Positions 49,327 to 57,458 of a stretch of 57,458 bases of DNA are shown piece by piece. Location of the stretch: the NCBI GenBank assembly GCA_022825195.1, contig JAJDYL010000177.1, positions 1 to 57,458 of the forward strand, in the 5' to 3' direction. Source of the DNA: Alphaproteobacteria bacterium. Lineage in GTDB: Bacteria > Pseudomonadota > Alphaproteobacteria > Bin95. Made by a program: the position numbers and the translations under genes. The notes beneath the pieces are model-generated. The model worked only from the letters and a program-made list of their open reading frames with translations. It had not been told where the DNA came from and ran no database searches. Each line of letters begins with the position of its first letter. Within the stretch, counting starts at the first letter, position 1.

Positions 49327-49461
49327 TCAAAGCAGGTCTTCAGGCCGTGCAGGCGGGTCGGCGACCTCCGGGAAGTCCTTGTCCAGGGGGGCCAATGTCG
49401 CCAGCAAGTCAGCCAGGCGCGACTGCTGCTCGACCGGTTCGATGGCGGAGGCGGCGGTCCG
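49327..49461 (-). pseudogene. C-terminal remnant of a VapB-type antitoxin
   Basis: Immediately after the TGA of the TPP-enzyme gene the same frame continues for 44 codons to a second TGA. It reads SRLADLLATLAPLDKDFPEV then ADPPARPEDLL, which closely resembles the toxin-binding tail of VapB antitoxins ((R)ADLLAALEPLDEDFPEI..PPP.P). There is no N-terminal DNA-binding half or toxin gene nearby. It is probably a toxin-antitoxin scar; chance similarity or stop-codon readthrough cannot be excluded. Confidence 0.5.
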
Positions 49462-51132
49462 TCACGGCACGCCCACGGAAATGTCCAGCAGCGCCTGCCG
49501 GCCTTCGCCGGCGACGGTTTCGACGGCGCGGGCAAGCGCGTCCGGCAGCGCCTCCGGGTCCTCCACGCGCTCGCCGTGCCCGCCGCTCGCCTGCGCGATC
49601 AGGTCGTAGCGAGGCGCAGGGTCGAGCGAGGTGAACGGCATGACATTGGCGCGGCTCGCATGGCCGTCGGGATAGACCGACAGGGCCGCCCGCCGGACGG
49701 CGTTGTAGATGCCGTTGTTGAACACGAGCGTCAGCACCGGCAGGCCGAGCCCGGCGCCGGCCTGGTGGCAGGCGACGGGGTTGGCGAACATGTAGGAGCC
49801 GTCGCCGACGCAGGCGACCGCAAGGCGCTCCGGCCGCGCGAGCTTCGCGCCGAGCGCCGCCGGCAGCCCCCAGCCAAGGCCGCCCGCCAGCGAACCGCCG
49901 AAATAGCCGAGCGGGTCCCGCACGGTAAGCGCCGGCAGCGGCACGCCCAGCTCGTTGAAGATCATGGCGTCGTCCGGCAGGGCCCGGTCGAGGCAGCGGC
50001 CGACCCAGCCCGGCGACATCGGCGCGCCGGCGCCGCCCGCCTCCGCCGCGGCGAGGCGCGCCTCCCTGGCCTCCCGGCAGCGGCGGGCCACATCCGCGCC
50101 CCGCCCCTTCGGCGGCGGGGCCATCTCCGCGGCCAGCGCCTCCAGCACGGCCGCGGCGTCCCCCGCCACGGCGACATCCGCCGGGAAGCCGCGCACCGGC
50201 AAATCGGAGAACAGCGGGTCGGGGCCCGCCTGCACCACCTTGCAGCCGGAGGGAATATCCTGCTCCGCCGGCATCCAGGGCACCATCGCGTCCAGCGCGA
50301 GCACGGCGTCCGCGTCCGCCAGCCACGGGCCGGGGTCGAACCCGCCATGCATGGGATGGTCGCCCGGGAGCGAGGCGCGGCTCGCCCAGAACTCGACCAC
50401 CGGCATGGCGAAGCGCTCGGCGAAATCCGCCAGCACATGCCAGCCCGCGCCGCGGCAGGCGACGATCAGCGGCCGTTCCGCCGCCTGCAGCACCGATGCG
50501 GCCTCGGCGACGGCGGCCGGGTCGGGGCGGCTGGCGGCCACCGGCTTCTGGCGCGGCTCGGGCGAGAGGCGGAAGCCGGGCAGGGGCTCCGCCATGACCT
50601 CGCGCGGCATGGTGAAATAGACCGGCCCCCTGGGCGGCGAGGCGGCGACGGCCAGCGCCCGGTCCACGACCGCCTCCAGCTGGTCGGCGAGCCGCAGTTC
50701 GTAGTCCCACTTGACCGCTTCGCGCAGCATGCCCGCCTGGTCGAACATTTCCTGGCCCCAGTGGATGCCCCGGTCGCGCGCGCCCTTGCGGCCCTTCTCG
50801 GTCACCGGCGTGCGCCCGGCGGCCATGAAGATCGGCACATTGTCTCGCCGGGCGTTGATGAGGCCCATCAGCGCGTTGGCGGTGCCGACATTCACATGCG
50901 CCATGACCGCAGCCATCCGGCCGGACGCCTGCCAGTAGCCGTCCGCCATGCCGACCGCCACGGTCTCGTGCACGATGGTATGCGGCGTCGGGAAGTCGAG
51001 CCCGGTCTCCCCGGCCCGCGCATAGGCCTCGACGATGGGCGCGAAATCGGTGCCCGGATTGGCGAACAGCACATCGACGCCGCGCGCCTTGAGCAGCGCC
51101 AGCCAGGCCTCGGCGACGGTGATTTCGGTCAC
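49462..51132 (-). CDS. Thiamine-diphosphate-dependent enzyme (acetolactate synthase / benzoylformate decarboxylase-like)
   Basis: 556 residues. The cofactor-activating glutamate is E56 in IVHETVAVGMADGYWQ, the central domain carries GAGWHVLADFAERFAMPVVEFW, and the ThDP/Mg site is GDGSYMFANPVACHQ continuing to LVFNNGIYNAVRR. FANPGTDFAPIVEAYARA shows family relatedness, but there is no accessory small-subunit gene next to it, so a 2-oxoacid decarboxylase or carboligase is as likely as valine/isoleucine synthesis. It follows the VOC gene by 15 bases. Confidence 0.88.
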   Translation of the reverse strand: MTEITVAEAWLALLKARGVDVLFANPGTDFAPIVEAYARAGETGLDFPTPHTIVHETVAVGMADGYWQASGRMAAVMAHVNVGTANALMGLINARRDNVPIFMAAGRTPVTEKGRKGARDRGIHWGQEMFDQAGMLREAVKWDYELRLADQLEAVVDRALAVAASPPRGPVYFTMPREVMAEPLPGFRLSPEPRQKPVAASRPDPAAVAEAASVLQAAERPLIVACRGAGWHVLADFAERFAMPVVEFWASRASLPGDHPMHGGFDPGPWLADADAVLALDAMVPWMPAEQDIPSGCKVVQAGPDPLFSDLPVRGFPADVAVAGDAAAVLEALAAEMAPPPKGRGADVARRCREAREARLAAAEAGGAGAPMSPGWVGRCLDRALPDDAMIFNELGVPLPALTVRDPLGYFGGSLAGGLGWGLPAALGAKLARPERLAVACVGDGSYMFANPVACHQAGAGLGLPVLTLVFNNGIYNAVRRAALSVYPDGHASRANVMPFTSLDPAPRYDLIAQASGGHGERVEDPEALPDALARAVETVAGEGRQALLDISVGVP

Positions 51133-51147
51133 GGGCGCGCGCCCCGC

Positions 51148-51645
51148 TCAGGCGTCGGCGGGCGCGAAGCCCGGCTCGTCGCGGAAGCGCTCCTCGGTCC
51201 AGCGGGCGAGGTCGTCGTCGCCGAGCGCCGGGTCCCAGGCGACCGCCTGCGGCTGAGCCACCTTCCAGGGCGTGTCGCAGAAGATCTCGATGCCGTTGCG
51301 CTCCGGGTCCTCGAAATAGATCGACCAGGTGTTGCCGTGGCTGCGGGGATTGTAGGAAACGCCTTCGGCATCCAGCGCCGCCGCCATGCCGCGCAGCGCC
51401 GTGAGGTCCCCGATGCGGAACGCCGCATGGTTGACGCTGTTGGAAGGGCCGGCTTCCTTTCGGCCGTCGATGAAGGCGACCTGGTGGTGCTCGTCAGGGT
51501 CCTGGCTCAGGAAGACGATTTCCCTGTCGTCCCGGCCGAGCGGCCCGCGGTCCGTCACCTCGAAGCGCAGCACATCGGTGTAGAAGGCCAGCATCCGCTC
51601 CACGTCCTCGACATAGAGCACCATGTGGGACCATGCGAGCGCCAT
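51148..51645 (-). CDS. VOC-superfamily (glyoxalase/extradiol dioxygenase-like) protein
   Basis: 165 residues. SHMVLYVEDVERMLAFYTDVL and VNHAAFRIGDLTALRGM are the two betaalphabetabetabeta half-modules; metal ligands are probably H7 (SHMVL), the histidine in VNHAAF and the glutamate in GIEIFCDTP. The sequence is close to catechol-2,3-dioxygenase-like VOC proteins with FEDPERNGIEI. It lies between typA and the TPP enzyme on the same strand; pairing with the latter suggests a catabolic role. Confidence 0.88.
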   Translation of the reverse strand: MALAWSHMVLYVEDVERMLAFYTDVLRFEVTDRGPLGRDDREIVFLSQDPDEHHQVAFIDGRKEAGPSNSVNHAAFRIGDLTALRGMAAALDAEGVSYNPRSHGNTWSIYFEDPERNGIEIFCDTPWKVAQPQAVAWDPALGDDDLARWTEERFRDEPGFAPADA

Positions 51646-51662
51646 CGCCTCTACTCCCGCCG

Positions 51663-53489
51663 CTATTCCGCCGCCATGCGTTTAGCTTGCCGCCTGCGTT
51701 CGTGGATGTCGAGGTGACGCTTGCGCAGGCGCACGGTCTTCGGGGTCACTTCGACCAGCTCGTCGTCGGCGATCCAGGCTATCGCGCGCTCCAGCGCCAT
51801 GTCCTGCGGCGGCGACAGCAAAATCGCGTCGTCCTTGCCGGCGGCGCGGAAATTGGTGAGCTGCTTCGATTTCAGCGGATTGACCTCGATGTCCTGCCCG
51901 CGCGCGCATTCGCCGATCACCATGCCGCCATAGACGGCATCGCCCGGCGCGATGAAGAGCCGCCCGCGCTCCTCCAGGTTCCAGAGCGCATAGGCCGTCG
52001 CCCTGCCGCGCTCCAGCGAGACCATGACGCCGCGCCGCCGGCCCGCCAACCGCCCCTTGTGCGGCGCGTAGCCGTGGAACAGGCGGTGCAGCACGCCCGT
52101 GCCGCGCGTGTCCGCCAGGAACTCGCCGTGATAGCCGATGAGGCCGCGCGAGGGCGCCAGGAAAACGAGCCGCTGCCGCCCGGCGCCGGTGGGCCGCATG
52201 TCGGTCATCTCGGCCTTGCGCGCGCCCATCTTCTCGACCACGGCCCCGGCATGGTCCGTATCCACGTCCACCGTCACCTCTTCGACGGGCTCCAGGCGCG
52301 CGCCCGTCTCCGGGTCGGTCTCGAAGAGGACGCGGGGGCGCGAGACGGAAAGCTCGTATCCCTCGCGGCGCATGGTCTCGATCAGCACCGCCATCTGCAG
52401 CTCGCCGCGCCCGGCGACCTCGCAGGCGTCCTTCTCCGCGCTCTCGGTCACGCGGATGGCGACATTGCCTTCCGCCTCGCGCATCAGCCGGGCGCGGAGT
52501 TCGCGCGAGGTCAGCTTGTCGCCGTCCTGCCCTGCCAGCGGCGAGTCGTTGATCGAGAGGGTGAGCGCCAGCGTCGGCGGATCGACGGGACGGGCGGGAA
52601 GCGGCTGCAGGACCTCGGGCGCCGCCAGCGTGTCGGCCACCGTCGCCGCTTGGAGGCCCGCCACCGCCACGATGTCGCCCGCGGCGGCGCGCTCTACCGG
52701 CACACGGTTGAGGCCCCGGAAGGCGAGCAGGCGGGTCGTCCGGGCGCGCTCGACCACCCCTTCTCCGGGTCGGAGGGCGTGGACCGCCCGGTTGGCGCCG
52801 ATCCCGCCGCTTTCGATGCGTCCCGTGAGCACCCGGCCGAGAAACGGGTCGGACTCCAGAATCGCCGCCGCCATGGCAAACGGTCCGTCCGGCGCGACGC
52901 GGGGCTCCGGCACCTGCTTCAACACAGTCTCGAACAGGGGACCGAGGCCGTCGCGCGGCCCCTCGGGTGCGGCTGCCGCCCATCCCTCCTTGGCGGAGGC
53001 GAACAGGGTGGGGAAGTCGAGCTGGCGCTCGTCCGCGTCGAGGGCGGCGAACAGGTCGAAGGTCTCGTCCTGGACCTCGAACGGGCGCGCGTCCGGCTTG
53101 TCCACCTTGTTGACCACGACGATGGGCGCAAGGCCGGCCGCCAGCGCCTTGGCCAGCACGAATTTCGTCTGCGGCATTGGCCCCTCGGAGGCGTCGACCA
53201 GCAGCAGGCAGCCGTCCACCATGCCGAGCACGCGTTCCACCTCGCCGCCGAAATCGGCATGGCCCGGCGTGTCCACGATATTGATGCGCACGCCGCTCCA
53301 CTCGACCGAGGTGCATTTGGCGAGGATGGTGATGCCGCGTTCGCGTTCCAGCGCGTTGGAATCGAGCGCACGCTCGGCGACCCGCTGGTTGGTGCGGAAG
53401 GCCCCGCTCTGGCGCAGCAGGCCGTCCACCAGCGTGGTCTTGCCGTGGTCCACATGGGCAATGATGGCGATATTGCGCAGATCGTTCAC
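51663..53489 (-). CDS. typA: Translational GTPase TypA/BipA
   Basis: 608 residues, the usual TypA length. G1 is AHVDHGKT, the switch region has [16 protein letters not shown]3 is [12 protein letters not shown]4 is [10 protein letters not shown], and the C-terminal TypA-specific domain has [29 protein letters not shown]. It acts on ribosome assembly and stress translation. GTG 53489 gives the standard [14 protein letters not shown] start; an upstream ATG at 53528 adds 13 unlikely residues. It heads a leftward series of genes. Confidence 0.95.
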   Translation of the reverse strand: MNDLRNIAIIAHVDHGKTTLVDGLLRQSGAFRTNQRVAERALDSNALERERGITILAKCTSVEWSGVRINIVDTPGHADFGGEVERVLGMVDGCLLLVDASEGPMPQTKFVLAKALAAGLAPIVVVNKVDKPDARPFEVQDETFDLFAALDADERQLDFPTLFASAKEGWAAAAPEGPRDGLGPLFETVLKQVPEPRVAPDGPFAMAAAILESDPFLGRVLTGRIESGGIGANRAVHALRPGEGVVERARTTRLLAFRGLNRVPVERAAAGDIVAVAGLQAATVADTLAAPEVLQPLPARPVDPPTLALTLSINDSPLAGQDGDKLTSRELRARLMREAEGNVAIRVTESAEKDACEVAGRGELQMAVLIETMRREGYELSVSRPRVLFETDPETGARLEPVEEVTVDVDTDHAGAVVEKMGARKAEMTDMRPTGAGRQRLVFLAPSRGLIGYHGEFLADTRGTGVLHRLFHGYAPHKGRLAGRRRGVMVSLERGRATAYALWNLEERGRLFIAPGDAVYGGMVIGECARGQDIEVNPLKSKQLTNFRAAGKDDAILLSPPQDMALERAIAWIADDELVEVTPKTVRLRKRHLDIHERRRQAKRMAAE

Positions 53490-53549
53490 GATGGCGGCGC
53501 TCCGGCGTGCGGCGCACGCGGCCGGCACTCAAAGAGGGGTTGGCGGCGT

Positions 53550-53575
53550 GCGCTTCCTACATCAATCCGCGCAGC
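53550..53575. repeat. 26-base direct repeat, copy 1 (upstream of typA)
   Basis: These 26 bases (GCGCTTCCTACATCAATCCG, then CGCAGC) are identical to 55992-56017, which are part of the thrC 5' coding end. This copy has no downstream gene: in the thrC frame it reads ASYINPRS and then loses similarity. The two copies flank the YciI and permease genes. Confidence 0.9.
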
Positions 53576-53584
53576 CGGCCGCAG

Positions 53585-53884
53585 CTATCCCGGACGTCCG
53601 GTTATCCAGTTCCACTGTCGTATCTGCACGTCGCCGAAAACACCGGCTTTGGCGTAGGGGCTGTCGGCTACAAAAGCCTGCGCCGCATCGAGCGAAGGCG
53701 CTTCGACCACCAGGAGCGATCCGACGATAGTTTCGTCGTGCGCAGCAAGCGTCTGGCCTGCATGGTGCAGGATGACATCGGGGTGGTCGGGATGGTCGTG
53801 CAGATAGCTGCGAAAATCCTCGAAGAGGTCGCTTCGCGTCTGGGTTGCACCCGGACTGTCGGTGGCAAAGATTGCGAAATACAT
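53585..53884 (-). CDS. YciI-family (YCII domain) protein
   Basis: 99 residues. [20 protein letters not shown] is the short N-terminal strand; [32 protein letters not shown] and [21 protein letters not shown] are the typical YCII ferredoxin-like fold with conserved His and Asp and the DPYxxAGV-like motif. ATG 53884 gives the expected start. Function is uncertain, possibly a small dehalogenase-like or muconolactone-isomerase-like enzyme. It lies 76 bases downstream of the permease on the same strand. Confidence 0.88.
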   Translation of the reverse strand: MYFAIFATDSPGATQTRSDLFEDFRSYLHDHPDHPDVILHHAGQTLAAHDETIVGSLLVVEAPSLDAAQAFVADSPYAKAGVFGDVQIRQWNWITGRPG

Positions 53885-53960
53885 GGCTGTCCTTCCTGAC
53901 CGGGCCTGCCCGGGACCCCTTAAACGAAACCGATCGGGCGTTGCGGCAACCGTCTCACGA

Positions 53961-55730
53961 TCATCCGCCGCGATCCGTTCGCGGCGGATCGACACGCACT
54001 GTCACGACATCGATGTCATGATACTGCTGATGGTGGACCGAGGATGCAAGGTGGCGCAGCAGCCGGAGCGATACTTCCCGTTCGAGCGAATCGGAAGCGC
54101 CCGCCTCGCCGAGCAGAGCGATCCGGTCCTCAAGGTTGTCCTTGTTTTCGGCGGCGACGAACTCGAGGACCGCAGCGCTGTCTTCCCGCCGCGCAACCAG
54201 AAACAGCCGCCGCTGTCCGGCCTCGCCGGCGGCTTCGTCTTGGTCCAGCAGGGTCAGCATGGTCTCCTCGCTCGCCGCGTCGAGACGGTCGGCCATGCCT
54301 GCGCTCCAGCCGTTGCGCGCCGCAAAGGCGCGAACGAACGTCTGGACCTCCTGCAAGGCCGCGGCATCGAACGGCAGTTCGATCCGGCGGAGACGCGGCT
54401 TTGCCAACTCGACGAAAAGGGTCATGGCAATGGCTGCGAGGCCGCCGGCAATCATTCCGTTCTTGAGGAAGCCGCCGGCGAATTCCGAGACCTGCGCCGG
54501 AAAGACGGCGCCGCTCTGGAAACCCGCGCCAATCCAGAAGCCGACCCCGGCGACCAGACCCTTGCGGTAGTCGGCGCCGTCCTGGACGATCATCTTCATG
54601 CCGACGACGAAAATCGTCGCCATTATTACGGTGAGGAAGGCGGCCGTGACCGGTCCGGGAATGGCTTGGACTAGGGCCAGCGCCTTCGGCAAAAAAGCCA
54701 CGGCGAGCAGCGCCGCGCCGACCGCGACCCCGACCCGTCGGGAACCGATTCCGGAGAGCTCCACCATCGACGCGCCGGTCGGGCGGAAGCCGAGCGGCAT
54801 GGTGCCCGCCAGTCCGCAGAGCAGATTGCCGACGCCGTCCGCTGCCACCGCTCCCTGAACGGGCCGGAAATCCACTGCCTTGGGCCCGGCCCGCGAGACG
54901 CGCTGGATCCCGACGGCGCCGCTTATCGTCTGGATCGTGCAGACCAGGGCGATGAACAGGAAAGCCGGAAGAAGCGCCCAGAAGGCGGGCCCGAAATCGA
55001 GGTCCGGGGCCGACCACTGGCCCGCCGGAACGCCGAGCCACGAAGCCTGGGCGATGCGCGCAAAGTCGTAGAGGCCGAAAACTGCCCCAACGGCCGAGCC
55101 GGCGACGATCCCGACGATCGGCGCCCACAGGCGCAGGCTCGGCCCTGCCTTCAGCACGATGCCGGCGGTGACGAGCAAGGTTGTCAGCGCGCTGAGAATG
55201 GCAGCCGCATGCGGCGTTCCGGCGGGCACATTCTGCAACTGCTGGAAGATTATCGGCATGACAGTCACCGGCGTCAGCATCATGACCGTACCGGTGACCG
55301 TCGGCGTCAGGACGCGGCGGAACAGCGACAGCCGCGTCGAGAACGCGAACTGGAAAAGCGCCAGGGCGATCACAAGGGCGCCAAGCAGGGCCGGGCCGCC
55401 CGCAGCCAGGGCGGAAACGCTTGTGGCGATCGCAACCCCGGTGGTTCCGGCAACGACGATGTAGCCGGCGCCGAACCGGCCGAAACGCAGGGCCTGAAGC
55501 ATCGTCGTCACGCCGCAGGCCGCTACGGAGGCGAACACGGCCCAGACCAGCACGTCTTCGGGCTGGCCCGCGGACTGGAACACGACGGTCGGCATCAGCA
55601 CCGAACCGGGGAGCGCGAGCACCATGATCTGAAGACCCAGCCCCGTCGTCAGCGGGAGCGGAACCTTCGTGCCGGGTTCGCGGCGGTCCGCAGCAGTCCT
55701 GTCGGATGCGTCGACCGTCCGATCCGCCAC
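53961..55730 (-). CDS. Xanthine/uracil-type permease with C-terminal RsbW-like domain
   Basis: 589 residues, about 130 more than ordinary members. Residues 20-460 form a multi-span nucleobase-transporter domain: LPLTTGLGLQIMVLALPG, GYIVVAGTTGVAIATS, VDFRPVQGAVAADGVGNLLCGLAGTMP (the conserved NCS2-like loop) and TGASMVELSGIGSRRVGV. Residues from about 460 are soluble: EVQTFVRAFAARNGW, ADRLDAASEETMLTLL, and LRLLRHLASSVHHQQYHDIDVVTVRV, resembling the order of a GHKL/RsbW anti-sigma ATPase but without the asparagine of the N box and the glycine of the G1 box. Start is GTG 55730 with a poor ribosome-binding site. A regulatory role for the tail is inferred. Confidence 0.85.
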   Translation of the reverse strand: MADRTVDASDRTAADRREPGTKVPLPLTTGLGLQIMVLALPGSVLMPTVVFQSAGQPEDVLVWAVFASVAACGVTTMLQALRFGRFGAGYIVVAGTTGVAIATSVSALAAGGPALLGALVIALALFQFAFSTRLSLFRRVLTPTVTGTVMMLTPVTVMPIIFQQLQNVPAGTPHAAAILSALTTLLVTAGIVLKAGPSLRLWAPIVGIVAGSAVGAVFGLYDFARIAQASWLGVPAGQWSAPDLDFGPAFWALLPAFLFIALVCTIQTISGAVGIQRVSRAGPKAVDFRPVQGAVAADGVGNLLCGLAGTMPLGFRPTGASMVELSGIGSRRVGVAVGAALLAVAFLPKALALVQAIPGPVTAAFLTVIMATIFVVGMKMIVQDGADYRKGLVAGVGFWIGAGFQSGAVFPAQVSEFAGGFLKNGMIAGGLAAIAMTLFVELAKPRLRRIELPFDAAALQEVQTFVRAFAARNGWSAGMADRLDAASEETMLTLLDQDEAAGEAGQRRLFLVARREDSAAVLEFVAAENKDNLEDRIALLGEAGASDSLEREVSLRLLRHLASSVHHQQYHDIDVVTVRVDPPRTDRGG

Positions 55731-55883
55731 GGTCTATCCGCCGCGCCGCCGCGGGACGGCGGCGAATTCCGGATGAGAACCGCCGATCATCGCCATCCCC
55801 CGGCAACTCCCGCCTGCCCCGTCGGCGAATCCGCCGTGTACATCTTCTTCTCTTCTTCCACCGGACCGGATTTGCAGCGGTGT

Positions 55884-55913
55884 GTATTAGGCCGCGATGG
55901 CGATATCGGTCAA
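55884..55913 (-). promoter_or_regulatory. Putative promoter of the permease gene
   Basis: On the minus strand TTGACC (55908-55913) and TAATAC (55884-55889) are 18 bases apart, a good sigma70-type match. Transcription would start near 55877, leaving a leader of about 147 bases before GTG 55730. I see no named riboswitch in that leader. The rest of the 257-base gap to thrC shows nothing definite. Confidence 0.5.
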
Positions 55914-55987
55914 ATCCGCCATGATGGCCGGTATCCCGCCGCGCCGACGCGCGGTAAGGGACGGCAAACGGATGGAAAGGTCTGACG

Positions 55988-57091
55988 GTGCGCGCTTCCT
56001 ACATCAATCCGCGCAGCGGCGCGATTTGGCCCGCGGACCGGGCGCTCTGGCGCGCGCCGGACGATGACGGCCTGCTGGGCCTGACGCCGGGGCGGGGCCT
56101 CGCGCGGGAGGAGATCGAGCGCTCGGACCCCTCGCTCTGGCGCTACCGCGCCGCCATCCGCGTCGGCTACGGAGGCCGGGTCAGCCTGGGCGAAGGCTTC
56201 ACGCCGCTGGTCGAAACGGACTGGGAGGGCCGCCGACTCCTCTTCAAGTGCGAGCAGCTGATGCCGACCGGCTCCTTCAAGGACCGCGGCACGACCGTCA
56301 TGATGTCCCACCTGAAAGAGGCCGGCGTCGAGGCGCTGCTGGAAGACAGTTCCGGCAATGCCGGCGCGTCCATCGCCGCCTATGCCGCCGCTGCGGGCAT
56401 CCGGGCGCGCATCATGGTGCCGGAGAGCGCGCCGGCGGCCAAACGGGTCCAGATCGCCGCCGCCGGGGCCGGACTGCAGGAGGTGGCCGGAGACCGCGAC
56501 GCCGTGGAACGGGCGGCGCTCGCGGCTGCGGAGGAGCTCTTTTACGCGAGCCACAACCGCCAGCCCTTCTTCCTCGAAGGCACGAAGACGCTTGCCTTCG
56601 AGCTGTGGGAGCAGCTGGACTTTCGCGCGCCGGCCGCGGTGGCGGCGCCCTGCGGCAACGGCGCCAACATACTCGGCCTCTATATGGGCTTCCGCGAGTT
56701 GCAGGCCGCGGGGCAGATCGAGGCGCTGCCCCGGCTTCATGCCGTGCAGGCGGCCAACAATTCTCCCATCCGCACCCTGTTCGACGGGTGGACCGCGCCG
56801 CAGGGGCCGACGGTGGCGGACGGCATCGCCACGGCGCGGCCGATCCGGGGACAGGCGGTCGTGGACGCCGTGCGCGCCACCGGCGGCTCGGTGCCGGTCG
56901 CGAGCGAAGAGGCGATCCTGGGCGCGCTCGGCCGGCTCGCCCGGTCCGGCTCGTTCCTGGAGCCGACCTCGGCAGTGGCGGTCGCAGCGCTGCCGCAGAT
57001 CCCGGACGAGGACCTCGTTCTCGTCCTGACCGGCTCCGGCCTCAAGGCCCTGGACATCCACGCCGGGCTGCTGACGACATCGAAGTCATAG
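55988..57091 (+). CDS. thrC: Threonine synthase
   Basis: 367 residues of the PLP fold type II family. The PLP lysine is in MPTGSFKDRGTTVMM (about K99), SSGNAGASIAAYAAAAGI is the phosphate-binding loop, and CGNGANILGLYMGF the glycine loop. The length fits the short threonine synthases, which convert phosphohomoserine to threonine; a threonine-synthase-like cysteate synthase cannot be fully excluded. GTG 55988 gives the N-terminus [10 protein letters not shown], whose DNA is repeated at 53550. Confidence 0.88.
   Translation: MRASYINPRSGAIWPADRALWRAPDDDGLLGLTPGRGLAREEIERSDPSLWRYRAAIRVGYGGRVSLGEGFTPLVETDWEGRRLLFKCEQLMPTGSFKDRGTTVMMSHLKEAGVEALLEDSSGNAGASIAAYAAAAGIRARIMVPESAPAAKRVQIAAAGAGLQEVAGDRDAVERAALAAAEELFYASHNRQPFFLEGTKTLAFELWEQLDFRAPAAVAAPCGNGANILGLYMGFRELQAAGQIEALPRLHAVQAANNSPIRTLFDGWTAPQGPTVADGIATARPIRGQAVVDAVRATGGSVPVASEEAILGALGRLARSGSFLEPTSAVAVAALPQIPDEDLVLVLTGSGLKALDIHAGLLTTSKS
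55992..56017. repeat. 26-base direct repeat, copy 2 (inside thrC 5' end)
   Basis: Identical to 53550-53575. Here it encodes residues 2-10 of threonine synthase (ASYINPRS region), so this is the functional copy. Distance between copies is 2442 bases. Confidence 0.9.
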
Positions 57092-57361
57092 GGGAGGAAC
57101 CGTTCGCATGAGAGCGAAGGCGCCCGCGGAGCCCCGATCGTCACCACGGACGGCGCGCCAACGGCGGTCCGGAGTCCGTCTCCCGGCTTTCCCGGCAGGC
57201 TGAAGCGGCTGTGGACAGGCCCCGGCCCGAGGTCTGCCGCATGCGCCCATCCCGTCCCGGTTCGCGTCCGGTATGCCCATGGCACCCTCCGCCAATGCCA
57301 AGGCGGCGGCCGGGAGAACGGCGGTCGCGGTAGGGACGCCGGTTTCCCGGCGCCCCCCGCA

Positions 57362-57395
57362 CAGATCCGGACGTGCGCGCTAACGCATCCGGCTC
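57362..57395 (-). ncRNA. Group II intron domain V
   Basis: GAGCCGGATGCG, loop TTAG, and GCACGTCCGGATC follow the 34-base domain V pattern: GAGCCG at the 5' side with the catalytic AGC, a short upper stem, and the bulge before GTCCGG. Domain VI follows as a strong hairpin (GGCGCCGG-GAAA-CCGGCGTC, 57336-57356 region). Confidence 0.7.
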
Positions 57396-57458
57396 CTACC
57401 TCGGGTAGTGACGGCGAAGCGCACGCTTGGCCACGGGTGCCGGGTCCGGGGTTTGGGC
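57396..57458 (-). CDS. Group II intron-encoded protein, last 20 residues
   Basis: Reading inward from the right edge, the frame gives AQTPDPAPVAKRALRRHYPR and TAG at 57396-57398, directly followed by the domain V motif. A basic tail ending just before domain V is usual for intron-encoded reverse transcriptases. The fragment is too short to classify by itself. Confidence 0.5.
   Translation of the reverse strand, partial: AQTPDPAPVAKRALRRHYPR

Larger units (their letters stand above)
57324..57458 (-). mobile_element. 3' end of a group II intron (continues beyond window)
   Basis: On the minus strand the edge begins with the last codons of a reverse-transcriptase-type protein, then domain V and domain VI of a group II intron, ending about CCCTACCGCGAC at 57324. 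The intron therefore lies mostly to the right of the window. The 232 bases from 57092 to 57323, between thrC and the intron end, show no gene that I can support. Confidence 0.7.

Noticed and set aside
49195..51717. 840-codon plus-strand frame across the TPP enzyme
   Set aside because: It is the antisense shadow of the TPP enzyme and VOC genes, whose motifs are clear on the other strand.
51633..53657. 674-codon plus-strand frame across typA
   Set aside because: Antisense shadow of typA, with no recognisable domain.
55731..55877. Purine or xanthine riboswitch in the permease leader
   Set aside because: The leader length would permit one, but I could not recognise the conserved core of any known nucleobase riboswitch.

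Overview
The window is high-GC DNA with mostly short intergenic gaps and many ATGA start/stop overlaps. Several gene types (GatCAB, a DUF4169-type protein, intracellular PHB depolymerase, AsmA, YgfZ, many CaiB/acyl-CoA dehydrogenase/hydantoinase genes) point to a heterotrophic Alphaproteobacterium. This is an inference from gene content, not a phylogenetic placement. Both edges are mobile DNA: the 3' end of an IS1380-type insertion sequence on the left, and the 3' end of a group II intron on the right.

Layout. 1-385 IS1380 end; 521-3125 Ldh-type oxidoreductase and M32 carboxypeptidase; 3172-3818 a VapBC toxin-antitoxin pair; 4005-8503 a complete branched-chain amino-acid-type ABC importer (binding protein, two permeases, two ATPases); 8529-13633 a leftward set (SnoaL-like protein, UxaA-type dehydratase, MmgE/PrpD, SH3 protein, MFS transporter); 13732-24527 a rightward set (PHB depolymerase, DapA-like aldolase, D-2-hydroxyacid dehydrogenase, HyuA, HyuB, a tRNA-Pro(CGG) on the other strand, and a fused 5-oxoprolinase-type protein); 24528-25872 an AT-richer insert with an HNH-nuclease-like gene followed by a decayed second copy of the oxoprolinase 3' end; 25894-27492 a self-inhibited Fic enzyme behind a repeat-rich promoter; 27516-29849 two acyl-CoA dehydrogenases; 29933-33394 CsaA, DUF4169 and AsmA; 33375-37955 a CaiB / penicillin-acylase / threonine ammonia-lyase operon; 38111-42076 gatCAB plus an SDR; 42092-44018 divergent ygfZ and pyrC; 44019-44751 a second antitoxin/PIN-toxin pair; 44757-46733 an AT-rich defence-island remnant with a NACHT ATPase; 46809-53489 a long leftward run (GST, hydrolase, LLM flavoprotein, TPP enzyme, VOC protein, TypA); 53550-56017 a YciI gene and a nucleobase-type permease between two copies of a 26-bp repeat; 55988-57091 threonine synthase; 57324-57458 the group II intron end.

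Most genes look like core or catabolic metabolism of organic and amino acids and cyclic amides: import (Liv), ring opening (Hyu/oxoprolinase), aldol and dehydrogenase steps, CoA transfer and acyl-CoA oxidation. Accessory DNA sits in a few sharp patches. The most interesting are the NACHT locus, which reads as one protein broken by one frameshift and one nonsense codon and overlaps the tail of a lost upstream gene; the HNH insert at the oxoprolinase 3' end; a permease with a C-terminal domain resembling a degenerate RsbW-type ATPase; and the repeat-flanked YciI-permease cassette at the 5' end of thrC. I could not run any database search; all family names rest on motifs and remembered family sequences.
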